In this document: piece by piece, positions 36,264 to 43,489 of the stretch
How the letters are laid out: each line of letters opens with the position of its first letter
How positions within the stretch are numbered: the first letter of the stretch is position 1
Source of the DNA: Gemmatimonadales bacterium
Lineage (GTDB): Bacteria > Gemmatimonadota > Gemmatimonadetes > Gemmatimonadales > GWC2-71-9
Assembly: GCA_036279355.1 (NCBI GenBank)
Contig: DASUJH010000040.1
Location: 1 to 52,561, forward strand
Length of the DNA stretch: 52,561 nucleotides
Direction: 5' to 3'
Program-made: the position numbers and the translations under genes
The notes under the pieces: model-generated
The model's input: only the letters and a program-made list of their open reading frames with translations
Databases searched by the model: none
What the model was told of the DNA's origin: nothing

Positions 36264-36464
36264 CTAGACCTTGCGCACGTTGGCGGCTTGCAGGCCCTTC
36301 GGGCCCTCCACCACCTCGAACTCCACGTTGTCGCCTTCGGCGAGCGATCGGAATCCCTCGGCCACGATGGCCGTGTGGTGCACGAAAACGTCCTTGCCGC
36401 CGTCCTGCGCGATGAAGCCGAAGCCTTTCGCATCGTTGAACCACTTGACCGTGCCCTTCGCCAT
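36264..36464 (-). CDS. Cold-shock protein, CspA family
   Basis: 66 residues, ATG 36462-36464 with GAGG upstream. Single OB-fold domain that binds single-stranded RNA and DNA and melts mRNA structure. RNP1 (KGFGFIA) and RNP2 (VFVHHTAI) are intact with their aromatic residues; [18 protein letters not shown] is the classic start. Length is standard. It is preceded by an unusually structured leader (36486-36567) and a candidate promoter at 36613-36643, and followed by a strong terminator, so it is a single-gene unit. Confidence 0.97.
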   Translation of the reverse strand: MAKGTVKWFNDAKGFGFIAQDGGKDVFVHHTAIVAEGFRSLAEGDNVEFEVVEGPKGLQAANVRKV

Positions 36465-36485
36465 TGCGCCAACCTCTTCTTCAGG

Positions 36486-36528
36486 GGAGCCCAAAGGCTC
36501 CGGGAAACCCCCGGCCCTCGTGGCCGGG
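36486..36528 (-). promoter_or_regulatory. Two hairpins in the cold-shock mRNA leader
   Basis: Two perfect stem-loops lie close together upstream of the cold-shock start codon: a 7-bp stem at 36510-36528 (CCCGGCC, 5-nt loop) and a 6-bp stem at 36486-36501 (GGAGCC, 4-nt loop). Together with the terminator-like hairpin just before them they fill most of a leader of about 145 nt. Long structured leaders control mRNA stability and translation in known cspA genes. Confidence 0.55.
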
Positions 36529-36531
36529 CAT

Positions 36532-36567
36532 ACAAAAAGCGCCGTCCGGAGAAAGCTCCGGCCGGCG
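36532..36567 (-). terminator. Intrinsic terminator or attenuator upstream of the cold-shock gene
   Basis: On the minus strand an 11-bp stem with one mismatch (CGCCG…CCGGAG, loop CTTT, CTCCGG…CGGCG) is followed by CTTTTTG (36539-36532). This is a good intrinsic terminator. It could end the methyltransferase transcript from 37182, or, because the best promoter lies between that gene and the hairpin, act as an attenuator in the cold-shock leader. Confidence 0.68.
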
Positions 36568-36612
36568 AGTACCACCGAGGTCTAGACGGAAGGGACCGCG
36601 CAGAACATGAGG

Positions 36613-36643
36613 ATAAGCTCCCGCCCGCCCGAGGTTTTGTCAA
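36613..36643 (-). promoter_or_regulatory. Candidate promoter of the cold-shock gene
   Basis: A perfect TTGACA is found at 36643-36638 on the minus strand, 19 bp before GCTTAT (36618-36613), a weak -10. Transcription would start near 36606 and give a leader of about 140-145 nt, similar in length to cold-shock leaders of other bacteria. Confidence 0.4.
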
Positions 36644-36660
36644 TATCGAGGGGGTCCGGG

Positions 36661-37182
36661 CTAGCGGAGCACCACCCCGGCCGCCCGGATCTCATGACTC
36701 AGGAGCCAGCGCTTCGTGGCGAGGCCACCGCCATAGCCGACCAGGCTTCCGTCCTTTCCCACCACGCGGTGGCAGGGGATGAGGATGGCGAGATGATTGG
36801 CTGAAACGAGCCAGCCGATCTGGCGCGGATGCAACCCGGTCGACCGCGCGACGTCGTCGTACGAGCGGGTCTCGCCGAAGCGGATGCGGACGAGGGCCTT
36901 GTAGACGGCGATCTGCGCGGGCGAGAGCTCGAACCAGTTTCTCAGGTACTTGGGAAATGCGAAGGGGCGGGGGGTGCCGGCAAAGTAGGCGTCGAGCAAC
37001 GCCGAGCTGGCGCGGCAGGGCCCCTGGACGATGTGCAGCTCGGGGACCGCGGCGCGGAGCCGCACCGCCCAGCGGATGCGGCCCGCGCGCGGGGGGAACT
37101 CGACGGCCAGCGGTCCCTCGTCACACTCGATGACGGTGAGCGCGCCGACCGGCGAGGGGTAGGTGGTCCACTCGACTCGCAT
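36661..37182 (-). CDS. ogt: Methylated-DNA-[protein]-cysteine S-methyltransferase
   Basis: 173 residues. It repairs O6-alkylguanine by moving the alkyl group to its own cysteine, Cys137, in the active-site motif LIPCHRVVG. The ribonuclease-H-like N-terminal region is kept (about 1-85), followed by the winged-helix DNA-binding part (LSPAQIAVYKALVRIRFGETRSYDDVARSTGLHPRQIGWLVSANH). The usual A-V-G-x-A and N-P of the recognition region read QIGWLVSANH here. The C-terminal YGGGLATKRWLLSHE is normal. There is no Ada-type regulatory domain, so it is the single-domain constitutive type. Confidence 0.94.
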   Translation of the reverse strand: MRVEWTTYPSPVGALTVIECDEGPLAVEFPPRAGRIRWAVRLRAAVPELHIVQGPCRASSALLDAYFAGTPRPFAFPKYLRNWFELSPAQIAVYKALVRIRFGETRSYDDVARSTGLHPRQIGWLVSANHLAILIPCHRVVGKDGSLVGYGGGLATKRWLLSHEIRAAGVVLR

Positions 37183-37278
37183 GGCGGCTCCGCGGTGTCC
37201 CGATCGTGTCCCAAAGCTAGCCGGCTCCGGGCGTCAGGGCCATGTGCGCCGCGCCGGGCGGACGATTAGCTTAGGCCC

Positions 37279-37890
37279 ATGGCCACACCGCAAACGCTGG
37301 TTGTGCGGACCTTCACCGACCGGGCTGAAGGCCTGTCGCATTTCATCCTGCGCGCAGGCGAGGCGCCGCGGCTCTTCGCCTTCGACGACGCGCTCGGGTG
37401 CCCGGTCGAAACGGCGCTCGCTGCGCTCGAGTGGACGGGCGCCGTCGGCATTCTGATGGATGACGATCTGCTCCATGCCGCGCGGCTCACCAGCGAAACC
37501 GCGGCGGCCGTGATCGAGCGCAAGGCGCAAGGGGGCCGCCGCTTCGTGTACCTCGGGCCGCGGCTCGACGCACCGCCGATGGACGTTTTCGAGGGTGCCG
37601 TGCTGTTCGACGAGCCCGGCGTCAAGGCGGTCGAGTTCACCCAGCGGGCGCACGGCCTGGCGCACTTCCTTCGCGCCACCTCCGGCACCGGCGCGCTCCT
37701 CGCGCTCCTGGGCCGCCGCGCGCCCGAGCTTCGGCACCTCAAGCGCTGGCTCCCCCCGATCATCCAGGAGCTGGACGCGCCGCGCCGCCTCATCGCCGGG
37801 TGGTTTGCTGCGAGCTCGGCCGGATGCCTCTTCGGCGGCACCGATCTCGAGGCGAGCCACCGCTACGTCGAGGTCGGGCTGGAATCGTGA
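37279..37890 (+). CDS. Hypothetical protein with an internal repeat
   Basis: 203 residues, ATG start with a TTAGCTTAG stretch about ten bases before it, so the mRNA may be leaderless. There is no signal peptide. Two segments resemble each other, FTDRAEGLSHFILRAG (12-27) and FTQRAHGLAHFLRATSG (120-136), about 108 residues apart, suggesting that the protein arose by duplication or has two similar lobes. The second half has LLALLGRRAPELRHLKRWLPPIIQELDAPRRL, a helical region. I recognise no family, motif or cofactor site. Confidence 0.68.
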   Translation: MATPQTLVVRTFTDRAEGLSHFILRAGEAPRLFAFDDALGCPVETALAALEWTGAVGILMDDDLLHAARLTSETAAAVIERKAQGGRRFVYLGPRLDAPPMDVFEGAVLFDEPGVKAVEFTQRAHGLAHFLRATSGTGALLALLGRRAPELRHLKRWLPPIIQELDAPRRLIAGWFAASSAGCLFGGTDLEASHRYVEVGLES

Positions 37891-37934
37891 GTCCAGCGAG
37901 TGCGTGGGACGATGTAGAAAACCGGAAATGCACA

Positions 37935-37974
37935 TCTCCACAACCTGTGGAGAGGAGCGGCCAGATGCTGCTCC
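37935..37974. other. Two adjacent stem-loops in the 384-bp gap
   Basis: TCTCCACA-ACC-TGTGGAGA (37935-37953) is a perfect 8-bp stem, directly followed by GGAGC…GCTCC (37954-37974). Neither has a U-tract, so they are not clear terminators. Apart from these, 37891-38040 holds no gene or other signal I can name. Confidence 0.4.
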
Positions 37975-38040
37975 GGTCTTGGCTTAGCTGTCCACAAGCG
38001 ACCCGCGACAAAAGGCGGTAACCCGAAGAAACATAGGCAC

Positions 38041-38068
38041 TTGCGAGGCTTGTCGGCCGCCGTATACT
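38041..38068 (+). promoter_or_regulatory. Promoter of a putative small RNA
   Basis: TTGCGA (38041-38046) and TATACT (38063-38068) are separated by 16 bp and match the sigma-70 consensus at 4/6 and 5/6 positions. No convincing open frame with a ribosome-binding site follows before the strong terminator at 38231-38269. Confidence 0.55.
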
Positions 38069-38075
38069 TCGGCTC

Positions 38076-38269
38076 GACGCGGCCAGTCGCGCGCTCCGTC
38101 CTCTCCGATCCGGCGCCTCGGGGAGCCATGCGAAGGATAGGTCCGCGACCCTGTCCGACTCGCAGCGCCCGCACGGATGAACCGGGCAGGATGGCCATTC
38201 GGCCTGGGGATCGAAACAATCCATGTGTGGAGCGGCCGCCCAGCCACGACTGGGTGGCCGCTTCGTTTT
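38076..38269 (+). ncRNA. Putative structured small RNA of about 194 nt, family unknown
   Basis: This lies in a gene-free 384-bp gap, bounded by a good promoter and a 13-bp-stem terminator. The interior can fold into several local hairpins: GGATAGG/CCTGTCC (38135-38156), GCCCG/CGGGC (from about 38167), GGCC-ATTC-GGCC (about 38191-38202) and GGAT/ATCC (38208-38222). The 5' end (GCGGCCAGTCG, 38079-38089) can also pair with the 3' arm of the terminator through 11 bp with one bulge, so the ends can close on each other. Size and end-pairing recall 6S RNA, but I see no family signature for 6S, SRP RNA, tmRNA or RNase P. Confidence 0.5.
38231..38269 (+). terminator. Strong intrinsic terminator of the putative small RNA
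   Basis: AGCGGCCGCCCAG (38231-38243) pairs with CTGGGTGGCCGCT (38250-38262) over 13 bp with one G-U pair, around a 6-nt loop, followed by TCGTTTT. It points right; the minus strand lacks a U-tract. It ends only a few bases before the stop of the convergent exonuclease gene. Confidence 0.85.
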
Positions 38270-38274
38270 GGATC

Positions 38275-39267
38275 CTATCGCGAGTCTACCAACCCCCAAT
38301 CGCTGCGGCCGCGGTAGGCGCGGCGCCGCTCCAGCTGCCAGAGCGGGCGCGCGCTCACGAGCGCATCGCCTGAGAAGTTTTCGGGATCGGCGAGCGCGTC
38401 GGCCATGCTCGCCGTCTTGGCGCTCGCGTTGTCGGCATAGTGCAGGACCTCGGCCTCGAGGGTCATGGGCGCGACCGGCGCACCGTGCTCCAGCTCGCCG
38501 TGGTGTGAGAGGATGAGGTGGAGCAGCAGCGTCAGCTCGCGGTCGGTGCACGGCGAAGGGTTTTCGTCGCGGATGCGGCGCTCCAGCATCAGCGCGCCCA
38601 GGACGACGTGCCCGAGCAGCGAGCCGCACTCGGTCATCTCGAACGAGCCATTCCAGCTATACGACTCGAGCTTGCCCAGGTCGTGCAGCAGCACGCCGGC
38701 CAGCACCAGATCGCCGTCGGCACGCGAGACCTTGGCGATGGCGCGACCGATGGCCGCCACCTCGCAGGTGTGCTTGAGCAGGCCGCCCAGCTCGGCATGA
38801 TGTCCGCTCAGACTGGCGGGACACTCTTCGTAGCGGCGGCGGAAGTCGGGATCTTCATAGAAGAGCGCGAGCGTGGCGCGGAGGCGCGGCGCGCGGACCT
38901 CGCCGCGCCACTTGTCGAGCGGATCCCAGTAGCGGGAAATATCTCCCACCGACGGCAGGAGCGCGCGCAGGTCTACGCCGTCCTTCGGCAGCACGCGGAT
39001 GGAGCTCACGTCGAGCTGGCGCTTGCCGCGATACGTGCCGACCTCGCCGATCACCTGCACGACGTCGCCCCGCGAAATGCCCGCCACGCAGGCCTGCTCG
39101 GCGCCCCAGAACGGCGCGCTGGAAATCCGGCCGGTGCTGTTGCCGAGAATGAGAACGGTGCACTCCTTGTCCGCGGCGTAGGTGCGCTGCTCGACGTCGA
39201 GCACGAGCAGCGCGTCCTGCACCCGGTCTCCCTGGGCGAGTTGCTTGAGCTGCGGCGGTTCGGGCAT
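38275..39267 (-). CDS. YhaM-type 3'-5' exoribonuclease (OB-fold plus HD domain)
   Basis: 330 residues from ATG 39265-39267; the frame is open 46 codons more but that part is Pro/Ala-rich. The N-terminal OB-type domain (about 1-115, VQDALLVLDVEQRTYAADKECTVLILGNSTGRISSAPFWG) binds nucleic acid. The HD domain (about 145-300) has the metal-binding order GLLKHTCEVAAIG, LLHDLGKLESYSW (HD pair), GHVVLG and LILSHHGELEHG. In Firmicutes YhaM trims RNA and DNA 3' ends using Mn2+ or Co2+. The C-terminus has NASAKTASMADAL. The gene is single and divergent from the Fis-HTH gene. Confidence 0.92.
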   Translation of the reverse strand: MPEPPQLKQLAQGDRVQDALLVLDVEQRTYAADKECTVLILGNSTGRISSAPFWGAEQACVAGISRGDVVQVIGEVGTYRGKRQLDVSSIRVLPKDGVDLRALLPSVGDISRYWDPLDKWRGEVRAPRLRATLALFYEDPDFRRRYEECPASLSGHHAELGGLLKHTCEVAAIGRAIAKVSRADGDLVLAGVLLHDLGKLESYSWNGSFEMTECGSLLGHVVLGALMLERRIRDENPSPCTDRELTLLLHLILSHHGELEHGAPVAPMTLEAEVLHYADNASAKTASMADALADPENFSGDALVSARPLWQLERRRAYRGRSDWGLVDSR

Positions 39268-39382
39268 CGCGGCGACTCGAGCGTTCGGGTGGATGTGCGG
39301 GTAGGGCGCGCCCAAGTTAACTCGCGCGGGGGCGGCCGGCCATCGGCCGCCGATGGCTGCCGGCCCCGCCTCGCGGTAGCTT

Positions 39383-39805
39383 GTGCAAATGGGCCCCGTC
39401 CACATCGTACTCCTGGATCATGACACCGAGCGGCGGCGCTCGCTGGCGGAGCTGCTGCGGGCGGGCGGCTGCAGGGTGTTCGAGACGGGCGACGCACCGA
39501 CGGCCGCGGGGGCGCTGGGCGAGGCCGGCGTGCACGGGTTCGGTGCGGGCGAAGCCGGGGCGTTGGTGGTGACCCTCGAGCTGCCGGCCCTTGATTTCGA
39601 CGCGTTGCGCGCGGCCATTGCGCCGGCGGCAGAGCTGGCGCCGGTTTCGCTCGAGGCCGTCGAGCGGGGGCACATCGCGCGCACGCTGGCACACACGGCG
39701 GGCAATCGAAGACAGGCGGCAATAATTCTTGGGATCTCGCGGTCTACGCTCTTGCACAAGATCCGCAAGTACGGGCTCGACGGCGGGACCCGCCGGCAGG
39801 GGTGA
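39383..39805 (+). CDS. Fis-type DNA-binding protein with a truncated receiver-like N-terminus
   Basis: 140 residues from GTG 39383; ATG 39389 is also possible. The first 35 residues (HIVLLDHDTERRRSLAELLRAGGCRVFETGDA) are the beginning of a response-regulator receiver domain with its acidic pair, but the strand bearing the phosphorylated Asp and the later Thr and Lys strands are absent. The C-terminal 45 residues (VERGHIARTLAHTAGNRRQAAIILGISRSTLLHKIRKYGL) are a clear Fis/NtrC-type helix-turn-helix. It should bind DNA as a dimer without phosphorylation control. It lies nine bases before the YceI gene and may share its transcript. Confidence 0.83.
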   Translation: MQMGPVHIVLLDHDTERRRSLAELLRAGGCRVFETGDAPTAAGALGEAGVHGFGAGEAGALVVTLELPALDFDALRAAIAPAAELAPVSLEAVERGHIARTLAHTAGNRRQAAIILGISRSTLLHKIRKYGLDGGTRRQG

Positions 39806-39814
39806 GGAGAATCG

Positions 39815-40405
39815 ATGCATTGCGTTCAAGCGTTGTATCTCGCCGTCGTGCTTGCGGCGGAGCCGGCGCTCGCGGCCGGGCAGCAGCCAATTCCGCCAGG
39901 TAAAGTGGTGAGCGGCACCTTGAGCTTCGACGGCCGCGCCACCGCCGGAGATTTCACCGGGAAAACCAGCACGGTGAGCGGCGAGATGACGGGCGGCGCC
40001 GACCTTTCGGCCGTGCGCGGGTGGGTGGAGGCGCCGGCGGCGAGCCTCACGACGGGCAACGGACGGCGGGACCGCGATCTCAACAAGTCGATGGAGACGC
40101 AGAAGTTTCCGACCATGCGGTTCGAGCTTGGCGCGGTGGAGACGGCCGCGGCACCCGACAGCGCCGCCGGCGCCGACAGCGTGCCGGTCCGGCTCAAGGG
40201 CCGCCTCACGCTGCACGGCGTGACGCGCGACATGGAGATTCCGGGCGCCGTGACGCTCGGGCCGGACGGAGCGCGGGTGCGCGGTACACTTCCGGTCAAT
40301 CTCAAGGACTATCACATCGGCGGCCTCTCGAAGCTGTTCGGTACGCTGCGGATGTACGAGGACATCGTGGTCCACATCGATCTTCAGTTCGCATACGCCC
40401 GCTGA
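39815..40405 (+). CDS. YceI-family periplasmic lipid-binding protein
   Basis: 196 residues, ATG with GAGGAG just upstream. A signal peptide (MHCVQALYLAVVLAAEPALAAG) leads to the lipocalin-like YceI barrel. The family hallmarks are visible: GTLSFDGRATAGDFTGKTSTVSGEM, then the RDRDLNKSMETQKFPTMRFELG block that corresponds to the family's R-D-x-H-L…F-D-x-x-x-Y-P region, LKGRLTLHGVTRDMEIPG and FGTLRMYEDIVVHIDLQF. Family members bind isoprenoid or polyisoprenoid lipids. It follows the Fis-HTH gene closely. Confidence 0.88.
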   Translation: MHCVQALYLAVVLAAEPALAAGQQPIPPGKVVSGTLSFDGRATAGDFTGKTSTVSGEMTGGADLSAVRGWVEAPAASLTTGNGRRDRDLNKSMETQKFPTMRFELGAVETAAAPDSAAGADSVPVRLKGRLTLHGVTRDMEIPGAVTLGPDGARVRGTLPVNLKDYHIGGLSKLFGTLRMYEDIVVHIDLQFAYAR

Positions 40406-40551
40406 GTCGACAGTCCCGCACGGCCCTGATCCGCATGCCTTCCGGGCCCGCTGACGACCCGGAGCCGTGACGGCCTCCGGGCCGGCCGGCCGCCGGGGGT
40501 GCCGTCTGGCCCCCGGACGTCCGGTATTCCGCGGTTTCGCGTGGTCCCCTT

Positions 40552-40998
40552 TCAATTCTCCAGTGTTCCTCGCGCGATGCGAACTCGGCCGAGCCGAGAG
40601 ATGACGACCTGCCGCACGGAGCGGCGGCGGGTGAGGGTGAATGTGGCGTTGGAGACGCCGCGGGCGATGCCGTTCGAGCCGAAGGCGACGCGCCGCGAGG
40701 GGCCGACGATGGTGACGCCGTCCCCGTCAGGACCGGGCGCGCGCCACGCGACGCTCGTGTCAGCACCGCGGACGATGAACACCGTGAGAGATTCGGGCGA
40801 CACGATGAGGAACGTGGGCGCGCCGCGCATGACCGCGGTGAGGCGGGCCACCGCGTGCGCGGCCGCGAGCCGCTGGGCCGCGCCCTCCACCGCGACCCCG
40901 GCCAGGAGATCCGCGGTGCGGGGAACGGCGATGGCGGTGAGGGTGCCGATCATCGCGAGCACGATGAGCAGCTCGATGAGCGTGGTGCCACGTCGCAT
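40552..40998 (-). CDS. Type IV pilin-like/pseudopilin protein (GspH/FimT type)
   Basis: 148 residues. The very short leader MRRG is cut by prepilin peptidase before TTLIELLIVLAMIGTLTAIAVP, the classic N-methylation motif with Glu at +5 and the hydrophobic helix. The rest has GspH/FimT-type strands (GAPTFLIVSPESLTVFIVRG, RRVAFGSNGIARGVSNATFTLTRR) and no cysteine pair. Minor pseudopilins prime type II secretion or type IV pili. No other pilus or secretion gene lies nearby, so it is an orphan here. Confidence 0.88.
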   Translation of the reverse strand: MRRGTTLIELLIVLAMIGTLTAIAVPRTADLLAGVAVEGAAQRLAAAHAVARLTAVMRGAPTFLIVSPESLTVFIVRGADTSVAWRAPGPDGDGVTIVGPSRRVAFGSNGIARGVSNATFTLTRRRSVRQVVISRLGRVRIARGTLEN

Positions 40999-41189
40999 GG
41001 AACGATGGTACCGTGCGCGTGCCGTGGCATCGTCATCGTTATTCCGCGGCGCGGGTCCGATCAGCGCGGGCGCGGTGCGCGCCCCTTGCCCGCCGTGTCA
41101 CCCGCGGCGATACTAGACGCTGGATGCCCCCTGCATCCGCATCCCATTCGACAAGAGGAGAGGCCCGGCGTGTTCTCTCCGCATAGCGC

Positions 41190-41834
41190 ATGACCGCGGT
41201 GCTCTCGAGCCCGCCGGCGGCCGATCCGCTCGTCCTGCTGCGCGAGTACCGCGGGCTCGCGCCGTGGGGGCTCAGGGACCTCTCGGCGCTGGCTGGGGGC
41301 ATTCTCGACGCCTCGGCCATCGTGCCGGTGAGCGCGGTGGCGCGCGCGCATCCGACGGAGCGCACCATCCGGTTTTACGTCGCGCGCGGGCTCGTGAGCC
41401 CGCCCGAAGGACGAGGCACGGCGGCGACGTATGGCTACCGCCACCTCTTGCAGGTGCTCGCCATCAAGCTCCGGCAGATGGAGGGCGCCACGCTCGACGT
41501 GATCGTGCGCGAGCTGGCCGGACTCACCGGCGACGCCGTCGAGCGCCGGGTCGCGGCGGCTCTTGGCCCGGGGCTGCCGCGGCCGGCGCAGCTTCCACTG
41601 GCCCGCGGACCCGGCACCGCGCGCGGACGGGTGGGCCGCGCGCTGCACAGTTGGCTCGCGCCTCCCGGGGGCGAGCCGGTGCCGCAGTCGAGCACGTGTC
41701 GCCGCATTCCGGTGGCGCCCGGGGTCGAAGTGCTGGTCGACGAGCGGCATCCCGCGCTCCGCCTGCCCGAAGGTGAAGCGGCGCTCGCCGCCGGCATCCG
41801 CGCCGCGCTCATCGATTTCCTCCCGCCCGAATAG
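41190..41834 (+). CDS. MerR-family transcriptional regulator
   Basis: 214 residues. An N-terminal extension (1-45) precedes the MerR winged helix-turn-helix (about 46-110, VPVSAVARAHPTERTIRFYVARGLVSPPEGRGTAATYGYRHLLQVLAIKLRQMEGATLDVIVREL). The C-terminal effector part (about 120-214) is Pro/Arg-rich, ends VEVLVDERHPALRLPEGEAALAAGIRAALIDFLPPE, and has no conserved metal-binding cysteines (only one Cys), so a metal sensor is unlikely. The next genes, LemA and M48, begin 22 bp downstream and form an operon with it, so it probably regulates them. Confidence 0.88.
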   Translation: MTAVLSSPPAADPLVLLREYRGLAPWGLRDLSALAGGILDASAIVPVSAVARAHPTERTIRFYVARGLVSPPEGRGTAATYGYRHLLQVLAIKLRQMEGATLDVIVRELAGLTGDAVERRVAAALGPGLPRPAQLPLARGPGTARGRVGRALHSWLAPPGGEPVPQSSTCRRIPVAPGVEVLVDERHPALRLPEGEAALAAGIRAALIDFLPPE

Positions 41835-41855
41835 TCCGCCAACCGGGGGAGCCTC

Positions 41856-42425
41856 ATGGCCACCATCGTGCTGCTTGTCATCCTCGCGCTGATCGCGCTC
41901 TGGGCCATCACGACCTACAACTCGCTCGTCGCGCTCAAGAACCGGGTGGCGAACGCGTGGAAGCAGATCGACGTCCAGCTCAAGCGGCGCCACGACCTGA
42001 TCCCAAACCTGGTGAACACGGTGAAGGGCGCCATGGACTTCGAGCGCTCGACGCTCGAGGCGGTGATCTCGGCCCGCAACAAGGCGGTCGCGGCGACGGG
42101 AGTGCCGGCCACGGCCCGGGCGGAGGGGGAGCTGACGCAGGCGCTTGGGCGGTTGTTCGCGCTGTCGGAGAACTATCCCGAGCTCAAGTCGAACACGAAC
42201 GTCATGCAGCTGCAGGAGGAGCTGACCAGCACCGAGAACCGGATCGGCTTTGCGCGGCAGCTCTACAACGACACGGCGACGGCATACAACACCCGCCAGA
42301 TGCAGTTCCCCGCCAATCTGCTCGCCGGGCTCGCGCAGGCGACGCCCGCGGAGTTGTGGGAGATCGAGGACGCCGGGGAGCGCGCGCTGCCGACGGTCGA
42401 TCTCTCGATCAAACCGCCAAGCTGA
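41856..42425 (+). CDS. LemA-family protein
   Basis: 189 residues, ATG with GGGGGAG five bases upstream. An N-terminal membrane helix (IVLLVILALIALWAITTYN) with a short periplasmic or outside end is followed by a helical cytoplasm-type domain typical of LemA: NSLVALKNRVANAWKQIDVQLKRRHDLIPNLVNTVKGAMDFERSTLEAV, then NYPELKSNTNVMQLQEELTSTENRIGFARQLYNDTATAYNTRQMQFPANLLAG. LemA genes are commonly next to M48 peptidase genes, as here. Function is not settled. Confidence 0.94.
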   Translation: MATIVLLVILALIALWAITTYNSLVALKNRVANAWKQIDVQLKRRHDLIPNLVNTVKGAMDFERSTLEAVISARNKAVAATGVPATARAEGELTQALGRLFALSENYPELKSNTNVMQLQEELTSTENRIGFARQLYNDTATAYNTRQMQFPANLLAGLAQATPAELWEIEDAGERALPTVDLSIKPPS

Positions 42426-42444
42426 GCGACCGGGTCGCGCGTCA

Positions 42445-43467
42445 TTGAGCGATAGCGATCTCTTCGCGCAACAGGAATCCAATCGCCGGCGCTCGACCTG
42501 GCTCGTGGTCGGGTTCGTGGTGTTTTTCGCGTGGGTCGGGTTCGGCGGCGACATTGCGTTCGGCCTGCTCACGGCCCATGCACCGCGCGGCGCCTATCAC
42601 CACGTCGTCCCCTTCATCGGCATCATCACAACGCTCGTCGCCGGCGGCATCGCGTGGTCGGCGTGGCGCTCGGGGGCGCAGCGGATCCTCTGGTCCACCG
42701 GGGCCTGGGAAATCATCAATCCGGCCACGCCCGAGCAGCAGAAGCTGGTCAACGTGGTCGAAGAGATGGCCATCGCTGCCGGCGTGCCGCGGCCGCGCAT
42801 CTGGATCGTGCCGGACGACGATCCCAACGCGTTCGCCACCGGGCGCGACCCGGAGCACGCCAGCATCGCCGTCACGCAGGGGCTGCTCGACACGCTCAGC
42901 CGGGACGAGCTGCAGGGCGTCGTGGCGCACGAGATGGCGCACGTGCAGAATCTCGACACGCGCCTGATGACACTCCTTGCCGCGATGGTGGGGGCGATCG
43001 CGCTGCTCTCGGACGGCATGGGGAGGATGGTGCGTGGGGGAGTGAGGGTCGGAGGGGGTGGCAGGGGCGGCAGAGGCGGTAAAGGCGGTGGGGGGCTTGG
43101 GCTCATTATTCTGGTGCTGTGGCTGCTCACGCTGGTGGTGGCGCCGGTGCTCTCGCGGCTGCTGGCGATGACGGTGAGCCGGAAGCGAGAGTACCTGGCG
43201 GACGCGACGGGCGCGCAGTTTACCCGGAATCCTGGCGCGCTCGCGTCGGCACTGGAAAAGCTGTCGGTGGCGGCGGCGCCGACCCGCACCATCACGCAGG
43301 GAGCGGCGCACCTATGCATCGTCGATGCGGCCGGGAACGCATTCACCAACCACGAAGGCTTCGCCGGCGACCTCTTCGCCTCGCACCCGCCGATCGCGCA
43401 GCGCATCATCCGGCTGCGCGGGATGGCCTACCAGCAGGCCAAGCAGTCCCAGCAGAGCATGGCCTGA
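42445..43467 (+). CDS. M48-family membrane zinc metallopeptidase (HtpX-like)
   Basis: 340 residues from TTG 42445, 20 bases after LemA; no strong ribosome-binding site is seen, so the start is uncertain. Two N-terminal membrane helices (about 18-38 and 52-74) are followed by the zinc site HEMAH (in VVAHEMAHVQN, near residue 154) with a downstream Glu ligand in SRKREYLADATGAQF. A glycine-rich loop (GGGGRGGRGGKGGGG) precedes another membrane pair (GLIILVLWLLTLVVAPVLSRLLAM). HtpX-type enzymes degrade misfolded membrane proteins. Operon with LemA and MerR. Confidence 0.9.
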   Translation: MSDSDLFAQQESNRRRSTWLVVGFVVFFAWVGFGGDIAFGLLTAHAPRGAYHHVVPFIGIITTLVAGGIAWSAWRSGAQRILWSTGAWEIINPATPEQQKLVNVVEEMAIAAGVPRPRIWIVPDDDPNAFATGRDPEHASIAVTQGLLDTLSRDELQGVVAHEMAHVQNLDTRLMTLLAAMVGAIALLSDGMGRMVRGGVRVGGGGRGGRGGKGGGGLGLIILVLWLLTLVVAPVLSRLLAMTVSRKREYLADATGAQFTRNPGALASALEKLSVAAAPTRTITQGAAHLCIVDAAGNAFTNHEGFAGDLFASHPPIAQRIIRLRGMAYQQAKQSQQSMA

Positions 43468-43489
43468 CCCGGGCGCACGCCGGCCGCGC

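Noticed and set aside
37921-38010. DnaA boxes or a replication origin
   Set aside because: Sequences like TCTCCACAAC and TGTCCACAA are present but none matches the full box consensus, there is no AT-rich region, and no dnaA or dnaN is near.
38076-38269. SRP RNA, tmRNA or RNase P RNA
   Set aside because: The conserved SRP tetraloop region, the tmRNA alanine-acceptor ends and the RNase P core motif were looked for and not seen. A 6S RNA remains possible but unproven.
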